Shown here: positions 50,862 to 58,820 of the stretch, piece by piece | How positions within the stretch are numbered: the first letter of the stretch is position 1 | Layout of the letters: every line of letters starts with the position of its first letter | NCBI GenBank assembly: GCA_044445605.1 | Contig: JBIOEA010000001.1 | Location: 62,001-126,000 of the forward strand | Source of the DNA: CAWKDC01 sp044445605 | Lineage (GTDB): Bacteria; Pseudomonadota; Gammaproteobacteria; JABCZS01 | Length of the DNA stretch: 64,000 nt | Direction of reading: 5' to 3' | Position numbers and translations under genes: made by a program | The notes under the pieces: model-generated | Databases searched by the model: none | Seen by the model: only the letters and a program-made list of their open reading frames with translations | What the model was told of the DNA's origin: nothing

Positions 50862-51950
50862 CTATGATTCTTCATCAGAAATTTTCATCGCTTCAGGCAT
50901 TTTCTTGCTCGTTGCCACGCCCAGGTTTTTCATTTCTTCGGCACGGCGAATCAGGTTGCCTTTTCCATCTTTCAGTTTATTCATAGCAGACTCATAGCTT
51001 TTCTGAGTGCTTTCGATCCGTTTACCAATTTCTTGAATATCCTCAATAAAGCCGACGAATTTATCGTAGAGGCTACCGGCCTTATCGGCGATTTTAATGG
51101 CATTCTCGTTTTGGTATTCAAAGCGCCAGATATTATGGATGGTACGCAGGGTAGCCAGTAAGGTGGTGGGGGTGACGAGCACGACATTACGGGATAAGGC
51201 TTCGCTAAAAATGCTCTCATCGGTTTGCATGGCCAGGTGCAATGCGGGCTCGATAGGGATGAACATCAGGACGAAATCGAGCGTACGGATCCCTTGCAGT
51301 TTTTGGTATTGTTTATCGCTCAGCTGCCGAACGTGGGTACGCAGAGATTGCAAATGTGCCTGTAAGTGCAGGGCATATTCGGCAGGATCGTCGGTGTGTT
51401 GGAGCTTCTCATAGGCCACGAGGGAAACTTTCGAATCGACAATGACATCGCGTTGTTCGGGCAAATGGATAATCACATCGGGCTGGAAGCGTTTGCCGCT
51501 CTCATCTTGAATACTGATTTGCACATCATATTCGCGGCCTTTTTGTAGGCCAGACATTTCAAGCACACGTTCGAGAACCATTTCCCCCCAATTGCCTTGT
51601 TTTTTGCTATCGCCTTTGAGGGCTTGCGTAAGGGCGATGGCTTCGGAGGACATTTTTTGGTTTAAATCTTTGAGGTGTTTGATTTCATGGAAGAGGGACA
51701 TGCGATCGCGGGATTCTTTTTCATGTGATTCCTGGATTTTTTGTTCAAACTGCTTGATTTGGTCTTTCAGGGGGTTGAGCAAATGGGAGAGTTCATGGGT
51801 ATGGGATTCACGCAAATGGCGCGATTTATCGTCAAAAATATCTTGTGCCATGAGGGTGAATTCTTTTTTAAAGAATCCATGGGATTTGATCCACAGACCC
51901 CAAATGAAGCTTGCGAACAGGGCACCGAGTATAAACCAGAGGATTGGCAT
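50862..51950 (-). CDS. rmuC: DNA recombination protein RmuC
   Basis: RmuC limits inversions between repeats in E. coli. The 362-residue protein has an N-terminal membrane segment (ILWFILGALFASFIWGLW) and a coiled coil (about 40-110). A conserved RmuC domain follows with KQGNWGEMVLERVLEMSGL, PDVIIHLPEQRDVIVDSKVS and the C-terminal VLVTPTTLLATLRTIHNIW. The length is on the short side of the family (400-500). Confidence 0.96.
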   Translation of the reverse strand: MPILWFILGALFASFIWGLWIKSHGFFKKEFTLMAQDIFDDKSRHLRESHTHELSHLLNPLKDQIKQFEQKIQESHEKESRDRMSLFHEIKHLKDLNQKMSSEAIALTQALKGDSKKQGNWGEMVLERVLEMSGLQKGREYDVQISIQDESGKRFQPDVIIHLPEQRDVIVDSKVSLVAYEKLQHTDDPAEYALHLQAHLQSLRTHVRQLSDKQYQKLQGIRTLDFVLMFIPIEPALHLAMQTDESIFSEALSRNVVLVTPTTLLATLRTIHNIWRFEYQNENAIKIADKAGSLYDKFVGFIEDIQEIGKRIESTQKSYESAMNKLKDGKGNLIRRAEEMKNLGVATSKKMPEAMKISDEES

Positions 51951-52049
51951 GGGAAAAAGTTCCTATTTTTAGATTGTCATGAAAGTCTTAGTATATCAAT
52001 TGTAGGATTGTAGAGGCGAAAGATGTTGTGCCCTCGTTGCTATGCCAAT

Positions 52050-52152
52050 GTTCGCTTTCCAGGCTTAAAACTGTGCTGAAGTTCGCTATTTAGGCTTGAA
52101 ACTATGCTGAAGTTCGCCTATACTGAGGTATATTGTTCTGGAGTTCGCTATC
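52050..52152 (+). repeat. 31-bp tandem repeat array in the fic promoter
   Basis: Units begin with GTTCGC at 52050, 52081, 52112 and 52143, exactly 31 bp apart. The first two units agree over most of their length (AGGCTT.AAACT.TGCTGAA); the third diverges internally but keeps the ends, and the fourth is cut by the start codon. The array contains TTGAAA (52096-52101) and TATACT (52119-52124) with a 17-bp spacer, a good promoter. The repeats are therefore placed to act as regulator binding sites. Confidence 0.85.
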
Positions 52153-53652
52153 ATGAGCAAGCTGATATTCTCCGATTCTACCCATGCCGCTAAGTTACTG
52201 TCCAAGCGGTTTTTGTTGGGCAAGCTACGTCGCATTTACCATGGTATTTATACCGACGATTTGGAGCAACCGCTTGAGCATATTATTCAAAAAGAATGGA
52301 TGTCTATTGTTTCGCACGTCGTTTCACAAGGCATTTTAAGCTTTAGGACTGCGTACGATTTAAAACCAACCGCCTTTGAAAAAGGAACGAGCATTGTTTT
52401 CGTTACCAGTTCATATACCAAAACCATTAACTTACCAGGTTTGATCATCAAAGTGCTTAAGGGGAATTCTCATGATTACAAGGAGCCAATCTCGTTAACT
52501 CTGTCGAGAAGCAATGAAGCTCGAATGTTGCTGGAAAATTTGAGTACGGTCAATAATAAAACATACCGCGGTATTAAAACCGTGGGGCAGGAGGGCGTGG
52601 AGCGTTACCTTACCAGGGTGATGAGGGGAAGAGGTGAGTCAGCATTGAATCGCATTAGAGATGAAGCAAAAAATATCGCTACTGATTTTATGCTTAATGT
52701 GGAATACAAGGCTCTCGAGAAGATCATCAGCGCATTATTATCAACACATCACGCTGATGACATTCTTAAAACGCCATATGCTAAAGCAATGGCAAAAAAA
52801 GAGCCTTATGACGAAGAAAGAATAAGGTTGTTTGAGTCGCTGGCGCTTTATATAAAGCGGTGTCACTTCAAAAACAGAGCATATGAATACAATAAAACAT
52901 CTTTTAATCACTTATCTTTTTTTGAATCTTATTTTTCTAATTATATTGAAGGGACGCGGTTTTCGATTGATGAGGCAGAAGATATCGTTTTCAAGAATGA
53001 GGAAGTTAAAAATCGGCATGCGGACAGTCATGATGTGTCGGCACTTTATCATTTAACGAATGATTATTCACAAATGAGTATGACTCCTCATACGCCCTTA
53101 GAATTTCTAGATATTTTGCAATCGAGGCATGCGGTTTTGATGCAGGAACGGCCTGATAAACGCCCAGGTGAATTTAAGAAGCAAGTCAATATTGCAGGTA
53201 ACACTTATTTTGTGATGCCAAATGAAGTTATCGCCACACTAACATTGGGGTTTGAATTATATTCGAATCTTCAACCAGGCATAGAAAAAGCTTTATTCAT
53301 GCATTTTTTGGTCAGTGAGGTTCACCCTTTCGAGGATGGAAACGGTCGAATTGCCAGAATCATGATGAATGCTGAATTGGTTCAGGCGGGCTGTTTTAAA
53401 ATCATTATTCCTACTGTTCACCGAGATAATTATATCAATGGTCTCCGAAGGGCCAGCAGAGATCATTATTTTCAAACTTATTGTAAAGTCATCGATCAAG
53501 CGCAGGCATATACTGAAACCATCCCATGGGTAAGTTATGAAGAGGCACGAGATAAGCTTGAAGGCGATTATGCGGACAGAGCTCCTGATGAAGGGTTGCC
53601 CATTTTTAATCGTGCCCTGAGGCAGCTACAACTTTCTGAATGTCCCCCTTAA
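52153..53652 (+). CDS. AbiEi-like winged-helix/Fic fusion protein
   Basis: The 499-residue protein appears to join two modules. Residues 1 to about 200 resemble AbiEi-type transcriptional regulators/antitoxins (LLGKLRRIYHGIYTDD, then SQGILSFRTAYDL and TSIVFVTSSYTK). Residues 245-470 form a Fic domain with the complete active motif HPFEDGNGR (391-399), which transfers AMP or a related group to proteins. An inhibitory motif SNYIEG (about 262-267, matching S/TxxxEG/N) lies N-terminal to the core, as in class II Fic proteins that restrain themselves. The ribosome site GGAG is 9 bp upstream. The targets are unknown. Confidence 0.85.
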   Translation: MSKLIFSDSTHAAKLLSKRFLLGKLRRIYHGIYTDDLEQPLEHIIQKEWMSIVSHVVSQGILSFRTAYDLKPTAFEKGTSIVFVTSSYTKTINLPGLIIKVLKGNSHDYKEPISLTLSRSNEARMLLENLSTVNNKTYRGIKTVGQEGVERYLTRVMRGRGESALNRIRDEAKNIATDFMLNVEYKALEKIISALLSTHHADDILKTPYAKAMAKKEPYDEERIRLFESLALYIKRCHFKNRAYEYNKTSFNHLSFFESYFSNYIEGTRFSIDEAEDIVFKNEEVKNRHADSHDVSALYHLTNDYSQMSMTPHTPLEFLDILQSRHAVLMQERPDKRPGEFKKQVNIAGNTYFVMPNEVIATLTLGFELYSNLQPGIEKALFMHFLVSEVHPFEDGNGRIARIMMNAELVQAGCFKIIIPTVHRDNYINGLRRASRDHYFQTYCKVIDQAQAYTETIPWVSYEEARDKLEGDYADRAPDEGLPIFNRALRQLQLSECPP

Positions 53653-53721
53653 CGTATGTCGCATGATTGATACCAATGTGCATCATCCATGGCATTCTCT
53701 AACTTTCACATCTGCCTGACA

Positions 53722-54003
53722 CTAACGTTTGTTTTTTAAATCTCTATAAAAGTTCTCATGAACGCCAAGCATCAACAGTAATCTTTCGTGAATGCTCCAC
53801 TCATATGCCAATAACATAAGCTGATGGTGTACCTTAAACTTATAAACAAATACTCCGGCTAAATCACCTTTCTTTTCTTCCCCTATCTCAGGATCAAGCA
53901 TGATCTCGCGAATGGCTCCATCCACCTTTTCTTTTTGGGTAGAGGTCAGTTTCTTGTATGCCCGCTTAAAAGCGGGCATCTGATTCAGGTTAATGTTTTT
54001 CAC
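53722..54003 (-). CDS. RelE/ParE-superfamily toxin
   Basis: From a GTG at 54003, overlapping the antitoxin end by 14 bp, the protein has 93 residues and a complete first strand (VKNINLNQ). An ATG at 53979 would give 85 residues but no first strand. Features: FKRAYKKLTSTQKEKVDGAI, the basic EEKKGDLAGVFVYKFKVHHQ and LLLMLGVHENFYRDLKN. These fit RelE/ParE-type toxins that act on mRNA or gyrase. No good ribosome site is seen, so it depends on coupling to the antitoxin gene. Confidence 0.8.
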   Translation of the reverse strand: MKNINLNQMPAFKRAYKKLTSTQKEKVDGAIREIMLDPEIGEEKKGDLAGVFVYKFKVHHQLMLLAYEWSIHERLLLMLGVHENFYRDLKNKR

Positions 54004-54226
54004 TATCTGAACCAAAGGTAAATGGCTCTGCCAATGCCCTATCCTGCTGCTTACTAATCAGGAGGTCACGGATAAGCTCAATGGGCAAATCTGGGTTATC
54101 CAGGGCGCACTTACCAATCTTTGCCCAGAACTCAATCTGATGGGGAATAGAGCGACATTCAGCCTTGGCCACTTGACGAGCCTCCTTATACAACGTTTCA
54201 TCAATTCGCATGGAAACACTCACCAT
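53990..54226 (-). CDS. ParD-like antitoxin
   Basis: The 78-residue protein matches the ParD-like antitoxin group (SVSMRIDETLYKEARQVAKA, then RSIPHQIEFWAKIGK), a ribbon-helix-helix DNA-binding fold with an acidic C-terminal region. A strong ribosome site (GGGAGG) precedes the ATG. Upstream on the minus strand two direct copies of ACAAATGT (54233-54240 and 54254-54261) and a TATACT box may form its promoter-operator. Confidence 0.88.
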   Translation of the reverse strand: MVSVSMRIDETLYKEARQVAKAECRSIPHQIEFWAKIGKCALDNPDLPIELIRDLLISKQQDRALAEPFTFGSDSEKH

Positions 54227-54358
54227 TCACCTCCCACATTTGTGTCAAAATGTTACATTTGTAGTATAGCATAGCTTAACTTCTTCCGCCACATGCCAAA
54301 TTGACGCGCGATGGTAGGTAAATATCTCTCTGCCCATAAGTCCCCCTCCCACTCATAA

Positions 54359-54410
54359 TTTTGGAAAGCTTGCCAGATAGGATCGGATAACTCGGATTAT
54401 CGGACCCTAT
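54359..54410. repeat. Dispersed palindromic repeat ATAGGATCGGATAA..., copy A
   Basis: TTTTGGAAAGCTTGCCAG is followed by an imperfect palindrome ATAGGATCGGATAACTCGG/ATTATCGGACCCTAT. About 49 bp is repeated in the same orientation at 57267-57315, and a shorter relative is at 61328-61357. The two full copies bracket the DinJ/YafQ remnant, the GNAT gene and two hydrolase genes. Confidence 0.75.
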
Positions 54411-54470
54411 ATAACCTCATGATATCAAACGATTGAGCTGTACGATACAAATCAATGAGTTAGACTGGCA

Positions 54471-54499
54471 TTGACATGTAGTCACAACGGGACTACAAT
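54471..54499 (+). promoter_or_regulatory. Promoter with operator, dinJ-yafQ
   Basis: TTGACA (54471-54476) and TACAAT (54494-54499) are spaced by 17 bp. A perfect inverted repeat TGTAGTC-N7-GACTACA (54477-54497) fills the spacer, the likely DinJ binding site. Confidence 0.8.
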
Positions 54500-54537
54500 A
54501 TAAATATGGCCAAAAGGTCATATTGAGGACATGCATT

Positions 54538-54804
54538 ATGAACACGACAGATACCTACGTAAGAGCACGCATTGACAGCGTCACTAAGCAACGTGCTACT
54601 GATGCACTTGAGGCAATGGGTCTGTCAGTTTCAGATGCCATTAGGTTGCTTATGTTGCGCATTGCTGATGAGCATCGTCTTCCTTTTGAGGTACGAGTCC
54701 CAAATGCTGCGAGTCGAAAAGCAATTGAAGAGCTTGAAACCGGCAAAGGCAAAAAATTCAAAAATATTAATTCTTTCATGGATGATTTGAATGTGGACGA
54801 TTGA
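54538..54804 (+). CDS. dinJ: RelB/DinJ-family antitoxin
   Basis: From the ATG at 54538 (GAGG upstream) the protein has 88 residues. It has the RelB/DinJ ribbon-helix-helix (TYVRARIDSVTKQRATDALE, then GLSVSDAIRLLMLRI) and the conserved LPFEVRVPNAAS, with an acidic C-terminus. It overlaps the yafQ-like frame by 14 bp. Its toxin partner is truncated, so it may persist only as a repressor or anti-addiction module. Confidence 0.92.
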   Translation: MNTTDTYVRARIDSVTKQRATDALEAMGLSVSDAIRLLMLRIADEHRLPFEVRVPNAASRKAIEELETGKGKKFKNINSFMDDLNVDD

Positions 54805-54979
54805 TCGCTCAACTGTTTTTAAACGCGATTACAAACGCGTAAAATCAATGCCTCGTTACAGCAAAATCATTGATTCTCTTCTATCGGAGATCATTGCGCT
54901 GTTGCTGGAAGATAAATCCTTGCCTGATAATAATTATGACCATACGTTAAGTAGCGATTGGAAAGGTTATCGTAGGTGA
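54791..54979 (+). pseudogene. yafQ: Truncated YafQ-type toxin
   Basis: The 62-codon frame matches the first two thirds of YafQ toxins: MWTIDRSTVFKRDYKRVK, then NNYDHTLSSDWKGYR. It stops at a TAG right where family members continue with the C-H-x-x-x-D-L-x-L-I-Y segment and the C-terminal catalytic His. No continuation was found in any frame downstream. A small hairpin CCTGAG-N7-CTCAGG (54983-55001) follows the break. The toxin is probably inactive. Confidence 0.75.
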
Positions 54980-55041
54980 CCGCCTGAGAAAGCCACTCAG
55001 GGAAACGCCTTATTAGATTCCGTTTTCAGAATGAAATTCGG

Positions 55042-55593
55042 CTAACATCTTTTAACAAGCAAATGATGCATTTTCCCTCTGCCGCTCACTTCTCCTCCCA
55101 TGACAAAGTCACACACATGCTCAAAACCCGCTTTCATATAGACATGTTTCGCTCTTGGATTATCGCAAGCAGGGTCAATGAAGAATGTATCAGCCGCAGG
55201 ATCAACCTTTCCCCTGAAGTAATCAACAAATTCAATTAATGTTTTTGTACCATAACCTTTACCCAAAAAATGGGAGTTTCCGATCATGTAATCAATGCCG
55301 TAGGTGTTACCTGTTTTTGAAAGTCTATCTAGCTTTTCGCGACCGATATCTTCCTGATCTGTTTCCTGAATCGTCATTAACATAGCGAAAGACTCATTAT
55401 TAGAATGAGCAATCCAATAGACGTATTTCCCGCCTGCATATGCAGATGGAGTTTTTCTCCCATTCACAAAATTCATAATGTCATCTTTGTGTGCCTGTGT
55501 GTTATCCCAGAACTCTGCTACAAAATCTTGCGCGAGCCAATCCAATACAATGTCAAGATGCTTCGACGAAAGTTTTTCAAAATTAATAGACAT
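55042..55593 (-). CDS. GNAT-family N-acetyltransferase
   Basis: The ATG at 55593 shares one base with the preceding hydrolase stop (TGATG). The 183-residue protein has the GNAT acetyl-CoA loop FLGKGYGTKTL, followed by DYFRGK, FFIDPACDNPRAKHVYMKAGF and GGEVSGRGKMHHL. It most resembles the aminoglycoside-6'-acetyltransferase/RimJ-like group (Acetyltransf_8). The substrate is unknown. Last gene of a three-gene operon. Confidence 0.88.
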   Translation of the reverse strand: MSINFEKLSSKHLDIVLDWLAQDFVAEFWDNTQAHKDDIMNFVNGRKTPSAYAGGKYVYWIAHSNNESFAMLMTIQETDQEDIGREKLDRLSKTGNTYGIDYMIGNSHFLGKGYGTKTLIEFVDYFRGKVDPAADTFFIDPACDNPRAKHVYMKAGFEHVCDFVMGGEVSGRGKMHHLLVKRC

Positions 55594-56363
55594 CAACTGT
55601 CCTTCTTAAGATAATGAAAATGACCTAAAGCATACTCCTGAAACAATATTACATTATCAGGACTGATTGGAACATGGCCACTGTTTGGCAGGATCCATAA
55701 ATTTGCGTTTGGTAGTGATTGATATAGGCTAATAGTAAGATCAAGCGGGTAAAACGCATCCTTATCGCCTTGTACTACCAACGTATGGGTCGAGATCTTT
55801 GAAAGCATTTCAGGGGTAAACTTCATGTCATTAGGATCTTCACCAAAAGAAGCTGCGTGCTCAAATAATAAATTAATTTGTTCATCGCCATGGGTATGAA
55901 TGTTACGCAGCGCTTCCCACTGAGCCTGTGTTTTTTCACCTTGTGCATACGCCTTCATAATTAGTTTCGCGTTTTCAGGAAAATACGGTGCCGCGCTCAC
56001 AAGAACCATTGATTGAATCAAATCTGGACGAATGAAGGCCATTTGCAGCAAGGTACACCCGCCCCCACTGAACCCAATGGCTTTGCATTGAGAGATATTT
56101 AAGTGCTCAAGTAGGGCAATGGTATCCAGGGCTGCTTGCTTAAAAGTGAACTGCTTTGATGGATTCGTTGATTGCCCATGACCACGCAAATCAGGAATGA
56201 TAAGTTTAAATTTATCACCCATATTGCTAAATAACCGGACAAGATCAGCTCCCGACCCGGTAAATCCGTGCAATATTAGCAAAGGTTCGCCTTCACCAAT
56301 TACTTGATAATACATTTCAAATCCATTGACGGATAGGTTCCCAAGTATCGTCTCTACATTCAC
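55593..56363 (-). CDS. Alpha/beta hydrolase
   Basis: A GTG at 56363 preceded by GAGG is the best start, giving 256 residues; a TTG start 21 bp upstream is possible. Features: LLILHGFTGSG oxyanion loop, DLRGHGQST, nucleophile elbow GFSGGGC, the acid in VQGDKDAFYP and the His in PNSGHVPI. It belongs to the broad COG0596 group; the substrate is unknown. Middle gene of the operon. Confidence 0.9.
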   Translation of the reverse strand: MNVETILGNLSVNGFEMYYQVIGEGEPLLILHGFTGSGADLVRLFSNMGDKFKLIIPDLRGHGQSTNPSKQFTFKQAALDTIALLEHLNISQCKAIGFSGGGCTLLQMAFIRPDLIQSMVLVSAAPYFPENAKLIMKAYAQGEKTQAQWEALRNIHTHGDEQINLLFEHAASFGEDPNDMKFTPEMLSKISTHTLVVQGDKDAFYPLDLTISLYQSLPNANLWILPNSGHVPISPDNVILFQEYALGHFHYLKKDS

Positions 56364-56384
56364 TTTTTCGTCCTCATATATCAA

Positions 56385-57242
56385 CTACAATGATCTAATG
56401 ATCTCATCAAAATGATTGAGGATCAACGAGTGATGTCCCTCGTTTTTAACCTCATGGAAGGTCGATTTTTTCATTTGCCTGGAATAGAGTCTTCCGTGAG
56501 AAATGGGTACTTGAGTATCCTCAGCCCCGTGCCATATGCTAACAGGAAATTGTATATCTGAAAGATTAAAACCCCATGGATTAGTGACCAAGTTCATTTC
56601 AAAAGCAGGTCCAGCAACACCATTATGAAAGGCCTCAAGTGTGCTTTCGATAAGTTTACTCCGTTTTTCAGGGTCAAGAAAAACCTTTTTATCAACCTCG
56701 GGTAAATTTTTGATCATTTTATCGAGGATTTTATCGGATTTCATTAACATTAATCGCGTAATACGCATCATGATGGATGACAGGAATGGGAATCTCTTTA
56801 CAAGCTTATTCGCAATCAGCTGCTCTTTCATCATTCCAATGTGCGTGTCAGGATCTTCAAAAGGTGCTACACCTGATACGACTACGGCCGATCTCAATCT
56901 GTGCGGGATTTTCAGAGCGCATGCTGCAACGTATGGGCAGGCGCCAGAGTGACCTAAAATTGAGAACTTTTCTAGCTCCAAATGATCGACAAGATCAATA
57001 ACATCATCAACCCATGAAAGGATGGTTCGGTTTGAATCCATGGTCGATTGCCCCATTCCTGGCCTATCAACCGAAATTAATCGGTAATCATTTGATACTG
57101 CAATCTCATGAAAACGTTTTGCTTCAAGTCTACTACCTGGAAAACCATGGAAATAGATAAGAGGCAGCCCCTTTTCTGATCCAAATTCTGCAAAACACAG
57201 GGCTCTTCCATCAGGTAACTTTATTACCTTGCTTTCAAACAT
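56385..57242 (-). CDS. Alpha/beta hydrolase
   Basis: The ATG at 57242 (AAGGGG upstream) gives 285 residues; a GTG 6 bp upstream is also possible. Features: LIYFHGFPGSRLEA, SVDRPGMGQST, nucleophile elbow GHSGACPYVAA, WHGAEDTQVP and NEGHHSL. It is paralogous in fold but not closely similar to its downstream neighbour. First gene of the hydrolase-hydrolase-GNAT operon, which begins just downstream of repeat copy B. Confidence 0.9.
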   Translation of the reverse strand: MFESKVIKLPDGRALCFAEFGSEKGLPLIYFHGFPGSRLEAKRFHEIAVSNDYRLISVDRPGMGQSTMDSNRTILSWVDDVIDLVDHLELEKFSILGHSGACPYVAACALKIPHRLRSAVVVSGVAPFEDPDTHIGMMKEQLIANKLVKRFPFLSSIMMRITRLMLMKSDKILDKMIKNLPEVDKKVFLDPEKRSKLIESTLEAFHNGVAGPAFEMNLVTNPWGFNLSDIQFPVSIWHGAEDTQVPISHGRLYSRQMKKSTFHEVKNEGHHSLILNHFDEIIRSL

Positions 57243-57248
57243 ACCCAC

Positions 57249-57578
57249 TTCCCCTTCGACTGGTCGTTTTGGAAGTTTACCATATAGGATCGGATAGCTC
57301 GGTTTATCAGACCTTACCGGGAGTTCTATGGCAGGATTCCTTATAATTTTGTCTCAAAGTACGATATATTCAGTTTCGTAAGGTACCCCCTTCTTTTTGT
57401 CTGAATTCAGCTACCTGCAAGAAAGTTGACCTTCTTGGTTTGCGCATACATTCTTTGCTGAGCCATTGACTTTAGATTAAGGGTAAGTTATTATTCGCAC
57501 TTGCAATATAAGCGCTGATCTTTACTCTGTCTGCATCTGTTTATTTTACGTTTTATCCAGCCACTCTGTGAGGTTGCT
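57249..57578. other. Intergenic region with a palindromic repeat
   Basis: It contains repeat copy B (57267-57315). The remaining 260 bp is AT-rich, shows no gene and no clear promoter, and presumably carries divergent start signals for the flanking genes. Confidence 0.5.
57267..57315. repeat. Dispersed palindromic repeat ATAGGATCGGATA..., copy B
   Basis: TTTTGGAAGTTTACCAT, then ATAGGATCGGATAGCTCGG and TTTATCAGACC, matches copy A at 54359-54410 in the same orientation with a handful of differences. Confidence 0.75.
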
Positions 57579-58751
57579 ATGCTGATCCCGTTTTTTGAGT
57601 TATCAACATACGATGATCGTTATTCTGTAATTCCAAATAGAATAACTAACGAACTATTAATTACAGTTCTGCCTAACCAGACTTATTTTGGCAGAACGTG
57701 GGATAGTAGCTATACTGGTGCAGATCATTTTTTATTTGATTGCTTTAATAATTTGCATCCTCCGGCCTTATTCCAACGAGTTAATCTTAATTCGGGAGAT
57801 GCAAAAAATGGAGTTAAAGCGGTAACATTAAAAGCCAATGAGAAATCACATTTAGAGGCCTTGAATGGAGTCATTGACTCGATGATTACTCGTACTGCGT
57901 ATCGTTATTGTATAAGCAATGTTACCCCCTCTTTGAATATAGAGTATATAGAGGATGCTTCTTCGTACATGTCCAATATGTGGCGCCCAGCTATACAGTT
58001 AAGATTGAAAAAAGCTATTGAAGCCCTCCAAGCCCGTCCGGAATTTTATCTTGATCAAGTAAATAATGAAAGCACCAATGAGCAACGTTCATCACGTACT
58101 ATGCAATCATTAACAAGCCAATCCATTTGCCTGAATCGAAAGTTTGAAATTGCTAGCCAGGCCTTTCTAACTGGCATTAAATTACACCTTAGTGCAGAAA
58201 TAATGATCACAGCGTCATTCTTTGCTCATAATGATTATACAGCTCACACATCCAGAAACGAAAGTGATTGTTATCTTGATTGTTATGATAACAAAGAAGA
58301 CATCAAGCAAAGATCGAAGTTTAGTTCATTGTATCGTCACTATAAGTTTTCATGTCGCCTCTCACCGTATAAAGAAACCAGTCTTTATGGACGGCTAGTC
58401 GAACACATGAATGAAGTTGGTGGAAGCGATAAACACTCTTTTAAGTGGATGCTTTTGAAGCATATTGGGAATTTGATTGTTAAAGAAATGGAAAAAAATC
58501 CATCGATTGATCCCGATGGAAATCGATACTTAATTAATGAGTTAATTCACCACGGCATAATATTTAGCAACAAAGACGTTGAAAGACTTATTAACACTTT
58601 AAAAATTAATCTGGATCCTTTAGGACTACACCCTTTTGGGCTCCCTCCTATTGTTTGCGCGCAAGGATATGTTACAGACTTAGAAGATGGAGATCAATCA
58701 GATGATGGAGAGACTCCATTGCCTTTAGGATTGGGCTCAGTCAGACGATGA
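57579..58751 (+). CDS. Hypothetical protein, unknown function
   Basis: This 390-residue protein has no recognised domain. It begins MLIPFFELSTYDDRYSVIPN, has no signal peptide and no membrane segment, and is hydrophilic with several His/Tyr-rich stretches. The C-terminal region is helical (WMLLKHIGNLIVKEMEKN) and ends in an acidic tail (LEDGDQSDDGETPLPLG). Ribosome site GAGG. The tail-coding sequence is duplicated just downstream in another frame (58697-58772), so the present stop may be recent. Confidence 0.7.
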   Translation: MLIPFFELSTYDDRYSVIPNRITNELLITVLPNQTYFGRTWDSSYTGADHFLFDCFNNLHPPALFQRVNLNSGDAKNGVKAVTLKANEKSHLEALNGVIDSMITRTAYRYCISNVTPSLNIEYIEDASSYMSNMWRPAIQLRLKKAIEALQARPEFYLDQVNNESTNEQRSSRTMQSLTSQSICLNRKFEIASQAFLTGIKLHLSAEIMITASFFAHNDYTAHTSRNESDCYLDCYDNKEDIKQRSKFSSLYRHYKFSCRLSPYKETSLYGRLVEHMNEVGGSDKHSFKWMLLKHIGNLIVKEMEKNPSIDPDGNRYLINELIHHGIIFSNKDVERLINTLKINLDPLGLHPFGLPPIVCAQGYVTDLEDGDQSDDGETPLPLGLGSVRR

Positions 58752-58772
58752 GGAGACCCCATTGCCTACAGG
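58697..58772 (+). repeat. Tandem duplication at the 3' end of the unknown gene
   Basis: CAGATGATGGAGAGACTCCA followed by TTGCCTTTAGGAT recurs about 41 bp later as CAGACGATGAGGAGACCCCA then TTGCCTACAGGAT. The first copy encodes SDDGETPLPLG in the gene's frame. The second encodes SDDEETPLPTGSRPTVK in a different frame, just past the stop. Confidence 0.7.
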
Positions 58773-58820
58773 ATCTCGACCTACTGTCAAATGACCAGGG
58801 CATTCACGATGCACCCGCTA

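Larger units (their letters stand above)
54227..54537. other. Intergenic region between two divergent toxin-antitoxin loci
   Basis: No gene is seen. It holds the promoter-operator of the ParD-like gene near 54233-54275, the palindromic repeat at 54359-54410 and the dinJ promoter at 54471-54499. The rest is unassigned. Confidence 0.6.

Noticed and set aside
52050..52152. Possible CRISPR array
   Set aside because: The 31-bp units are head to tail with no spacers and degrade quickly; they coincide with a promoter.
54977..55030. Continuation of YafQ in another frame after a single-base error
   Set aside because: None of the three frames downstream encodes the expected His/Asp/Leu-rich C-terminal segment, so a simple frameshift is not supported.
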